Assembly: GCA_936450465.1 (NCBI GenBank)
Contig: OW388297.1
Location: 57,466,989 to 57,530,988, forward strand
Reading direction: 5' to 3'
Length of the DNA stretch: 64,000 bases
DNA from: Gibbula magus
Lineage: Eukaryota; Mollusca; Gastropoda; Trochida; Trochidae
Below, one piece after another: positions 25,001 through 37,000 of this stretch. The first letter of the stretch is position 1. Each line of letters starts with the position of its first letter. Made by a program: the position numbers and the translations under genes. Under the pieces are notes generated by a model that had not been told where the DNA came from, did no database searches, and was given only the letters and a program-made list of their open reading frames with translations.

Positions 25001-28000
25001 CTTACATAATGCACCTTCAGGAAAGACAAAGGGCTGATTAGATTTTGGTGACCATGACATTATTTTCAAGGTCACAGCGGAACTTTGAATTTTTCGACAT
25101 ATTTGACAGTCGATCTTGACATTATTTTTCAATTTTGAAGTATTAATTTGCGGCGGGTGATCATGTCACCTCAGTGACAACTACTTGTTTTACATTGAAA
25201 TGTGAATGTTATGACAATTTAAGAACCCATTATATACCACATTTGTATTATGATAATCCATAAGTCTATTCAATCAATTAATGTCATCATCTGTAAAATC
25301 ACTGAACAATTTATGCCAATATTTATGTCTTAGTTTGGAATTAAGACATATTCATCTTAATAGATAGTTACTATGTGTTTAATCATGCCCTATATGTTAA
25401 TCGTTATATTTATATGCTATTTATTATACCCCGACCTAAAAAGGTCGGGGGTATATAGTAATACCAATGATTCCGTCCGTCTGTCCTTCCGTCCTTTTTG
25501 TCCGATCGATTACAGAAAAACTATTCATCTCATCCTTTTCAAATTTGGTACATGTCTTGTCCACCACTAGGAGAGGTGCAGTGCGAAGTTTAAACCGAAT
25601 TGGTGAATTTTTGAATTTTTGGCGAATTTTTTTATTTTTTAACTTGGTCATATTATGAGCATTTTTTGTCCGATCGATTACAGAAAAACTATTCATCTCA
25701 TCCTTTTCAAATTGTGTACATATCTTTTTTACCACTAGGAGAGGTGCAGTGCAAAGTTTAAATCAATTTGGTGAATTTTTAAATTCGGAATTTTTAAATT
25801 TTGGTGATTTTTTTGATTTTTTAACTTGGTCATATTATGAGCATTTTTTGTCCAATCGATTACAGAAAAACTATTCATCTCATCCTTTTCAAATTTGGCA
25901 CATGTATGTCTTCTTCACCACTAGGAGATTTGGTGAATTTTTTATATTTTTTTACTTCATCATATTCGGAGCTAGAATGAATGAAGCTACTTCTGTGTTG
26001 CGATTTGTGGTCAGTGATCAGTGTGTATTATGTTACTCATACCTTTTCAAGTTACTATTATTCCTATTTTTAGGTAAACCACCTTTTTTACATGAAGATC
26101 GACACTTGTCCTACCCTTTTCACAAACAGTTTAATCTTAGCAATTACATTTCATAGCTTATCAATCCTTAGGTGTGCAGACACCTCTCTCTTTAAGTAAA
26201 ATAATGACGTCAAACTTTAACAGTCGGGGGTATTAGTGAGCCACGCTCACTTTTTTGCTTGTCTACTACTGTATATATGTATCCTTGTATATGGGCCTAT
26301 GGCCTTCATACGAATAAAAGACTTGACTTGCCCCGATCGCCTCAGTGATGTCTAAAACTGTTCGAGAACATTCAGTATGTCTTTGACTCTGAAGTGTATT
26401 TCAGACATTACAGTATCCTTAATCCTCAACTATTTAATATGTTAGAATGACTGTTCAATGTCATTATTAAAGTTTCTTTAGAACCTTTTGTTTACTGAAA
26501 TAAAGTGATCTCACAAAAGGCAAATAAGTGTTACCAATGACTAAATAAATCTCCTAAATCAATGAAAAGAGATCTTGAATGAATGTACATGGTTGGGTTA
26601 AGCCATGCAAGTCCATTTCCCATTGTGTGGCCATTTTGATGTGTTCACATTAAAATGGCCGCCCGAAGGTAGTTCAAGCGATCTGACTGATGTAGCGATA
26701 CCTAGACACCAGAGTAGAGTAGAATAAATATGCTGCAATGATGGATAAACGAGACTAAAATCTACTTGCAGACTGACATGGGAAGTAAATATTGTTTTAG
26801 ACCTGAGTGATTGTTGGCTTTTAATCTTCATTTTACTGCAAAATACAAATACAGATTTGTCAGTCCAAAAAACGTATTTAATTATCGAATATGTATCTTA
26901 TTTTGCTCTGTATATCCAAACATTAATAATTTTTGAAGAATTTTTTATATGATCCTGATAGTGTTAATTTCACATTCTTAAACTCATGTGTAATACAAAC
27001 ATTAACAAGATATCAACTTCTTTATTGTGAAGATACACAATATATATCTATATATATTCTCTCGGGTATAAGGCCATATTCAAGCCTAAGACGACCCCCA
27101 CTTTTCAGAGGGTTGTCCTGGTTGGGGTTATTCACAGGTTATAGCCCACCTCCAATTTTTCCAGGTGTTCCATAGTCATACATACATAAATCTTTATATT
27201 ATTAGCAGCTCCGACTAAGTCGGAGCTGCTATCAGTTTTTGCGCAGTTTCCGTCGCCGCCGCCGCCGCGCGCGCGTTTTGTATTCGCTATAACTTTTTTC
27301 CTAGAAGGTTTTGAAAACTCATATACATAACTTCTTACTTATGCCCCTGGGGAATTTTTTTGACATGTTCATATTCAAGGTCAAAGGTCAAGGTCACGAG
27401 TTCTGAAATCGCTAAAAAAATCCTTGTAAACACGATAACTTGAAAAATATTTGTACTATCAGGCTCTTATTTGGTGTACATCAACTATGGAGAAAGGCCA
27501 AGATTTGAAAAGGTTTTCGCTAACATCCGTCAAAGGTCAAGGTCACAGCGAGGGCACGACTTAAGCATGCTTTTGCGAAAATGTCTTATTTCAACTATGA
27601 ACACTTTAAATCATTAAATGATTGTTATACACAATGAAAAGTGATCACTGATTGTGTGACCTTGAATTTAAAAGGTCAAGGTCACGAAATATGGTCAAGG
27701 TCACCAGTTCTGAAATCACTAAATAACCTTTTCCCAAGAAGGTATTAACACCTCATATACATAGCTTCTTTCTTATAAACCTGGTGGATGATTTTGACAT
27801 GTTCACATTCAAGGTCAAAGGTCAAGGTCACGAGTTCTGAAATCGCTAAAAAATCCTTGTAAACACGATAACTTGAAAAATATTTGTACTATCAGGCTCT
27901 TATTTGGTGTACATCAACTATGGAGAAAGGCCAAGATTTGAAAAGGTTTTCTCTAACATCCGTCAAAGGTCAAGGTCACAGCGAGGGCACGACTTAAGCA

Positions 28001-31000
28001 TGCTTTTGCGAAAATGTCTTATTTCAACTATTAACACTTTGAATCATTAAAGGATTGTTATACACAATGAAAAGTGATCAATGATTGTGTGACCTTGAAT
28101 TTTAAAGGTCAAGGTCACGAGATGGGTCAAGGTCACCAGTTCTGAAATCATGAAGGTATCAACACCTCATATATATAGCTTCTTTCTTGTACACCTGGGG
28201 AAATATTTTGACATGCTCACATTCAAGGTCAAAGGTCAAGGTCATGAGTTCTGAAATCACTACAAAAATCCTTGTAAACACGATAACTTCAACAACTTCT
28301 GTGCTATCAGGCCCTAACTTGGTATATATCAACTATGGAGAAAGACCAAGATTTGAAAACGTTTTTGCTAAAATCTGTCGAAGGTCAAGGTCACAGCAAG
28401 GTCACAACTTAAGCGTGCTATTGTGAATATGCCTTATGTTAACAATGAACACTTTTGAGTCATTGCATGATTGTTATACACAATGAAAAGTAATCATTGA
28501 TGGTGTGTTCTTGAAGGTCAAAGTTCAAGGTCATGAGATATTGGTTAAGGCCATGTTAATCTTTTGATCCAATTTTGAAATCAGAAATAGGTTTTAAGAA
28601 CAAAGTTGTGAAAAGTGACCCCAGTGATGATTTAACTTGTAAGAATAACTTGAATAATGAAAAACATTTTGTCCAAAAAAATTCCCATTTTATTTATGCT
28701 GAGGAGAAGGCGGAACAGGGAAAGGCGAGACCCAAAGTTTCGGAGCTGCTCTGCTTTTGCGGTGTCCCGCAAACGCTCTTCTAGTTATAAATATTATTTT
28801 AAGTTAAGTGTCAAAAAACTACATAAAACCTATTCTGACTGTCTGACGGTCTCCGGTATGAATTTTCATCTGAGTCGGGGTCTCAAAAGCCCATCCCCAT
28901 GTTTTCAAAATGTTTTTTTATACCCCAGAGAATACCGTATGCTTACTCGCTCTTGTGTCTTGTGGAATGTCGTGACAAAGGAGTATGTATTGTGTATCGA
29001 CACAATAAAACTCGACATTGTTATGATTATCCAGAAAATGTTCTACATGCCCCTCAAATGTATATATGAATATGATTCTAGAATGAATACTGGTTTTGAA
29101 ATTTAAAAAACATTTCACCAAATGAAAGATGTAAGGGTGAAATTCAGTGATAAATGAAGAAATTACAAATGTATTTACAAATCCATTTACTTCCCCCTAC
29201 AGGAAGCAACAGTGAGCTGAATGGACTCGTGGAAGACAAGGAAATTGCTGCTCGCGCTGTTGCCTTTGTTGTCAACAGCACCCGCAAGGGCATCGTCCCA
29301 CTGTGCGCAGATGTCGCCAACCTACTCCATGCCAAGAGACGGTTAGTGGTTTTCTTCTTCCTATCAGTGTACATCCATATATTCATTTCCAGGTCACAAG
29401 GAGACTGTGCCAATTCACCCTCGTTAGTGGGATATCTAAAAAAAAAATTCACAAGAGTCTCCTCATATCTTACACATAGTTTCTGCTGAGCAAGACAAAG
29501 GGCTGGTTAGATTTTGGTCACAGCAAGACTTTATTTCGACATGTGAACTTGCATGTTAGCAGGTCAAAGTGATATCTCAATAATGTTCTTTAGATTCGCT
29601 TCATATCTTACACAAAGCTCTTCCAAGGAAAATCAAAGACCTGATTTTGGTGACCATTTTATAATTCTCACGGTCACAGCAAAGCATTGTATTTTAATGT
29701 TAATGACAAGTCGTCTAGTGCCGCCTGAAACATATTCCTGTTTACATCTTTTTTTATCCCCCGCCACGAAATGGAAGGGGGATATAGGTTTGAGCTCTGT
29801 CCGTATGTCCGTCCTTTCGTGCATGCGTCTGTCCATCCGAGATAAAGGGAACAGCTTTTCTCAGAAACCGTTTAAGATAGGATCACCAAATTTGGTGTGA
29901 TGCTTGAGGGCATAAATACCTTGATGGAGTTTGAAAATGAGAAGCGTGCAATGCTTTTTTCATGGAGTTACTGCCCATATTTCGTATTTTTGGACTCTGT
30001 TCATGGTACCTTCAAAGGGGACAGCTTTTCCCAGAAACTGTTTCAGATAGGATTACCAAATTTGGTGTGATGCTTGAGGGCATAAATACCTTAGAATCAT
30101 GTGTAGTAAGACAGGGGGTTGGCCTTACAATCACCTAAGGGGCAAATTATTGCTAAGGTGACTAGTTTCGTCCACTGTGTTGGGACTCATCAGACTAAAG
30201 TAGCAATGAAAATGTCTCTCCTTATATACTTTTTGGGGTGGGTCACGTGACCCGTATGGGTTACGCCGGCGGCGGAATGACGACTTCCGGTGGTGACTTC
30301 CGGTTTGTGGAATCTATACCGGCGGACCGCCGGCGGTGACTTCTCAGCAGAATTGTCCAGCAACTTCTCTGCAATTAGTTTGAACAAATAAAATGTCAAA
30401 CTCAAAAAATATTTTTGTTGTTAATCTATCTGATTATCAACTCAATGAAAGTGAAATCAGCTTGCTCAATAAGGGTCTAACTTTTAGTCCCACACCAGCA
30501 AGGGGCAACAAAAGTCAAAGTTTTTCTGACTTAAAATCGTTCTTTAGAAAAATGAAAATAACTCATTTTTTTCATGACTTTCAAAGTCCCAACACTACCC
30601 CGTTGTTGGACAAAAAGTTTGGTCCAAAAAGCAAATGGAACCCACCCTATTCAAATGACCACAGTTTAGAGTCATTCGTTAAAGCAGTCACCAACGACTT
30701 CTTCAAACTTGAAGACACTAAGTTCAAACGTAGTAATATTACTAAGTCTGAACGTGAATCCATTAATCGTCTCAAAAATAATAATGAAATTATCATTAAA
30801 AAAGCAGACAAGGGGTCAGCTGTGGTGATTCAAAACACCAAAGACTACATTAAAGAAGCTCTCAGACAATTATCTGATGGGAAGTTCTACTGCAAACTCG
30901 CTAGAGATCCCACACTTGACTTTAGCCAGGAAATAACTAAAGAACTTACAAATCTTTTTCTCAAAGATGAGATAAGCCAAAAATGTCTGGCCGGCCTTCT

Positions 31001-34000
31001 GCCGGAAGACACAGTAGCTGGTAGATTCTATCTACTACCCAAAATTCATAAGTGTCTCACCCCTGGTGCGATACCAGGCCGTCCAATCATTAGCGGCAAC
31101 AACACAGCAACTGAAAAAATCAGTAGCTTTGTAGACGAACACATCAAAGAGTTCGTCTGTCAATACCCTAGCTACATTAAAGACACAACTCACTTCATTC
31201 AAAAAGTAGAGTCTTATCACGTAGATAATGACAAAGACATCCTACTGGTCACAATGGACGTCACTTCACTCTACACCAACATCCCCAACGGCGAAGGCTT
31301 ACGCGCCACAGCTAAAGCCATTAGAAGATTTAAACCAAATTGGCAAATATCACCACCTAGTCTTCTCAACCTACTCAAGCTAGTACTCCACAAAAACAAT
31401 TTCGTTTTTAATGGAGACAACTACTTGCAAGTCGGTGGCACTGCTATGGGGACTAAACTAGCTCCCTCATATGCAAATATTTTTATGGCTGAACTAGAAG
31501 AAACCCTTCTACACAACGCCCCCGATGACCCTGACCTTTACGTCAGGTTCATCGATGATATCTTCATGATATGGTCAAGAGGTCAGGCCAAACTTGAGTC
31601 ATTCCTTGAATATCTCAATTCAGCCCACCCCACAATCAAGTTCACAGCAGAATTTTCGCGTGAACGAGTATCATTCTTAGACACCTGGGTTTCAAATGTG
31701 AATCGAACAAACAAGTTAGACTTCACAGTTTACAGCAAACCCACAGATACACATTCATACCTGTTGTACACATCATGTCACCCCAGACATGTCAAAACAA
31801 AAGGCCCCTACAGCCAATTCCTACGTCTGAGACGCATCTGCACAACTCAGAGTCAGTATGAGACTCACAGTTTGAATCTCATAAACTATTATCTGAAACG
31901 AGGCTATCCCCGTAAGATTATACAACAGAACAAACAAAAGTCAGATTTGATAGACAGGAGCACTCTCTTGTCAACCATACCAAACACACGGCCATACACA
32001 CCGAGGCCGGTACTGGTGTGTGATTACAATCCCATGAACATGGAACTCAATAAAATCATCAAGAACAGATGGCACCTACTACAAGGTTCCGACACCTGCA
32101 AACAAATCTTCCCTGCCCCCCACATTGCTGCCTACAGGAGAAATAAAACTCTCCGGGATATGCTAGTCAGAGCTAGCATCACATATCCCCCTATCAAACC
32201 ACAACTCAGTGGTAGAGAAGTATCATTTGTCGACAACCTGTGTGACAACTCACAGTGCAGACTCTGCCATTCAATCAACTTACAGAACCACTTCAAGAGT
32301 TCTGTCACAGGCCGTAAATACACATGTCGTCAATACAATTGCAAATCACGCAATGTTGTATATCTACTGACTTGCAAAAAATGCAAGAAGCAATATGTAG
32401 GGGAGACAAAACGGGAGTTCAAGATACGCCTATCTGAACACTTTGCAGATATCACCCACAAGAGAGACAAACCAGTCTCTAATCACTTCAACCTCTCTGA
32501 TCACTGTAAGGGCGATTTGAGCTACAAAATCATCGCTCAACTCAAACAAAACCCTGACACAGAGAGCACCACCAAATCTAGAAGATCTCTAGAACTCAGG
32601 TGGATATTCGAGCTCCAAACGTTCCAACCGCAAGGCCTTAATGATAAGATCGTGGGTTAAAACTTTCCACCCCGTTTTTTCATTATCTTAGAATCATGTG
32701 ATTAATATTTTCGGAGTTATTGCCCTTGTTCCGTTTTTTGTTCCAGATATCTTCAAAGGGGATAACCTTTCTTAGAAACTGTTTAAGATCGAATCAGTTG
32801 TGTGGTTTGAGGGTATCGGTACCTTGATGGAATGAAAATGAGAAGAGCACAATTATTTCTTCTCGAATTATTTGCCTTGTTCAAATTTCTAGGGTCTGGC
32901 GGGGAATTTTAATTAATTTGTCTTCTTGTTTTGTATTTACTCATGAAGTGAGGATTTAAAGTGTGGTTTTATGTCACCATAGTGACAATTGATTGTTTTT
33001 ATTGTCTTGAATAAATATTCTTATACATATTTATATGATTGATTGATTGATTTTGTGACCAGTTTACTCGAAAAATCACTGGTAACAACTCAGTTCAGAA
33101 GTTAAAGTGACAAGTCAACCAGAAATAAAGTTTGTCTTTGATCGCTGATAATGTGAAACCCTTTGGGATATCAAATAAACCTATGATAAGAATGCAAGCA
33201 TTGCTAACTCCATTCAGTGTTTTCATTTTCCGCTGAATAAGAGACTATAGATTATATGGCCAGTCTCTGAGTCTAATGATGTTGATCAAATTTGACTGCT
33301 GGATATGTTGGATATAAATCTTTTTGAAGGAAACATCTCTTATACCCTTACACTAAAATTGTGGGCATCCGATTCTTGTAACATGAAAATCTTTAAGAAT
33401 GTCATGTGTCATCCTTCTGTTAGAAGGCAGGGGGATAATTACTGATATACCCCTATTCATAGTGCTACAACAAATTTTATCCTACCTCATGTAAGAATGT
33501 CGAAACCCTGATTGGCCCCCGTGACCATTTACAAATATCAATAAACACTGTCATACGGGTTGATAAATCTTCCCGAGGGTGATAAATGTTTTATATCCCG
33601 CAACATGAATATAGCATGCATCCACATCAATCATTCCATGTCACGTGACACAAGTTAAAGGTCATAGTTTGTCGATCGATCAGCTGTTTTCTGTCAACAT
33701 TTTTCTTAGTTTTTTTTTAATGATATTTTGAGACATGCGGTAAGATAAATATGTTATAACATTCAGTTTGTTCGGGTGACATTATAATTAATCAGACCCT
33801 TGTTAGAGTTTATCCAACTCGCCTACGGCTTGTTGAATAAACACTAACGTGGGTCTGTTAAATTACGATGTCACCCTCCACTGAATGTTTTAACTTATAT
33901 TATCTGTTTCTGTCTCCGACTACTTCTCATGTCTCTATGACATTATGATTCAAACAGCCTGGAGAAGAAGGTGTTTGTCATGAAGCGTGAGAATGAGGCT

Positions 34001-37000
34001 CTCCGTTCCTCGGCTTCCATCAGCTTTAGAACCAGTCATTCCACGAGCCCCACCCAGCCTGCCTTCTCGTCCTACACGGACAAGTCGCTACTGCACGATC
34101 AGTCTCCACACACACAGGTATGTCAGTTACTAATTTGTAATGTTAACTCTGCAGGCTCTGTAATTTGAGTTATCCTTGCAGTTAGAGTTTCTCTATTTGA
34201 AATGACAGTACAGTTTTAACCCTTAAGTCACTATATCCTATAGCTCATTATAACCTATATGATTGAAAATAAGTAAAGTTATATTTTTTATATAGGCACA
34301 TTAGTTGGTAGCGTTTTTGACTCTGATTTATGAACCACCTGCTGCTTTTTTATTTTACTTTACTTAATTTCCTATTTGCCGTTACAGGAGAGATCACGGC
34401 CATGTTCACGGTGCAGTCAATGTTCAAGCACCCTGAGCAACTCCCCCAAGTTTGAGAAGACGTACAGCTTCAAGGGGCACCTGCACTCTCCCTCCGCCCA
34501 CCGGGAGAGTCGGCGCCGGGGCTCACCGAGAGTAGGACACCGTCCTCTCAATGGAATCATGACCCAGGCACTCATCCACTCTCCACCTGACGGCGTCCCG
34601 GGCACGGACTCTAGCGATTCTAATATTCCAACTGACCGGAAAAATTCCCTTCCAGAAATAATATCAGAACCTGATGAATGTATAAAGAAAATAAGGTGGG
34701 TCGATGGAGTTATGAAACTTATCCATTGTGCTTTCTTCTCATGACTTTGCCAACTGCTACTCTTGAAGTCTTCTCATTTCTCTTGCGTTGTGAATTTGTA
34801 TTTAAAGAAGTATTTTCAATATTTGTTAAAAAATACACATTACCAATTTGATGTTCTGTTTGCAGTCCCAAGGCCTCGAAGGAATCTCAGTGTTCTCTGC
34901 TCCAGAACTCAGACTCCACCCTTGAAGAACAGTTCATTGAAAGTGAGCAAGTATTCCCAAAACAATCCTTATCTATGATCAGCGTATCTATAATCTATTT
35001 AATCTATAACTTGTAAGGTTAGGCATGTTTTCAGATAAATAGTCAGCTCTAAGAATTTAAAGTGTGGAAAAAGTCTTCTCTTTCTGTCTCAAACAAAGTG
35101 TGACAAGTGTCTGTTTGACCCCATGTATGAGAGTGTCTCAGTCTGACCCCATGAATGAGAGTGTCTCTGTTTGACCCCATGTATGAGAGTGTCTCTGTTT
35201 GACCCCATGTATGAGAGTGTCTCTGTCTGACCCCATGTATGAGAGTGTCTCTGTCTGACCCCATGTATGAGAGTGTCTCTGTTTGACCCCATGTATGAGA
35301 GTGTCTCTGTTTGACCCCATGTATGAGAGTGTCTCTGTCTGACCCCATGTATGACAGTGTCTCTGTTTGACCCCATGTATGAGAGTGTCTCTGTTTGACC
35401 CCATGTATGACAGTGTCTCTGTTTGACCCCATGTATGAGAGTGTCTCTGTTTGACCCCATGTATGAGAGTGTCTCTGTTTGACCCCATGTATGAGAGTGT
35501 CTCTGTTTGACCCCATGTATGAGTGTGTCTCTGTTTGACCCCATGTATGAGAGTGTCTCTGTTTGACCCCATGTATGAGAGTGTCTCTGTTTGACCCCAT
35601 GTATGACAGTGTCTCTGTTTGACCCCATGTATGACAGTGTCTCAGTCTGACCCAATGTATGACAGTGTCTCTGTCTCACCCCATGTATGACAGTGTCTCA
35701 GTCTGACACCATGTATGAGAGTGTCTCTGTCTGACCCCATGTATGACAGTGTCTCTGTCTGACCCCATGTATGGCAGTGTCTCTGTTTGACCCCATGTAT
35801 GACAGTGTCTCTGTCTGACCCCATGTATGACAGTGTCTCTGTTTGACCCCATGTATGAGAGTGTCTCTGTTTGACTCCATGTATGAGAGTGTCTCTGTTT
35901 GACCCCATGTATGAGAGTGTCTCTGTTTGACCCCATGTATGAGAGTGTCTCAGTCTGACCCCATGTATGACAGTGTCTCTGTTTGACCCCATGTATGACA
36001 GTGTCTCTGTTTGACCCCATGTATGAGAGTGTCTCTGTTTGACCCCATGTATGACAGTGTCTCTGTTTGACCCCATGTATGAGAGTGTCTCTGTTTGACC
36101 CAATGTATGAGAGTGTCTCTGTTTGACCCCATGTATGAGAGTGTCTCTGTTTGACCCCATGTATGACAGTGTCTCTGTCTGACCCCATGTATGACAGTGT
36201 CTCAGTCTGACCCCATGTATGACAGTGTCTCTGTCTCACCCCATGTATGACAGTGTCTCAGTCTGACACCATGTATGAGAGTGTCTCTGTCTGACCCCAT
36301 GTATGGCAGTGTCTCTGTCTGACCCCATGTATGGCAGTGTCTCTGTTTGACCCCATGTATGACAGTGTCTCTGTCTGACCCCATGTATGACAGTGTCTCT
36401 GTTTGACCCCATGTATGAGAGTGTCTCTGTTTGACTCCATGTATGAGAGTGTCTCTGTTTGACCCCATGTATGAGAGTGTCTCTGTTTGACCCCATGTAT
36501 GACAGTGTCTCTGTCTGACCCCATGTATGACAGTGTCTCTGTCTGACCCCATGTATGACAGTGTCTCAGTCTGACCCCATGTATGACAGTGTCTCTGTCT
36601 CACCCCATGTATGACAGTGTCTCAGTCTGACACCATGTATGAGAGTGTCTCTGTCTCACCCCATGTATGACAGTGTCTCTGTCTGACCCCATGTATGACA
36701 GTGTCTCACCATCTCACCCCATGTATGACAGTGTCTCAGTCTGACCCCATGTATGACAGTGTCTCAGTCTGACCCCATGTATGAGAGTGTCTCAGTCTGA
36801 CCCCATGTATGAGAGTGTCTCTGTCTGACCCCATGTATGACAGTGTCTCTGTCTGACCCCATGTATGACAGTGTCTCAGTCTGACCCCATGTATGACAGT
36901 GTCTCTGTCTGACCCCATGTATGACAGTGTCTCTGTCTGACCCCATGTATGACAGTGTCTCAGTCTGACCCCATGTATGACAGTGTCTCTGTCTGACCCC

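Larger units (their letters stand above)
30104..32686 (+). mobile_element. Penelope-like retroelement, about 2.6 kb
   Basis: It is bounded by an exact 14-bp duplication and inserted in a dispersed repeat within intron 2 of the CAP-Gly gene, in the same orientation. It has a 290-bp leader containing a hammerhead ribozyme on the complementary strand, a single intact ORF (30393-32660) and only 26 bp of 3' sequence. I see no second terminal repeat (pLTR) copy, so it is either a minimal copy or one that has lost a flank. The intact ORF and perfect duplication indicate a young insertion. Confidence 0.88.

Noticed and set aside
25428..26156. Several 60-135-codon open frames on both strands
   Set aside because: They follow the ~175-bp repeat units, show no domains and appear on both strands of the same repeat.
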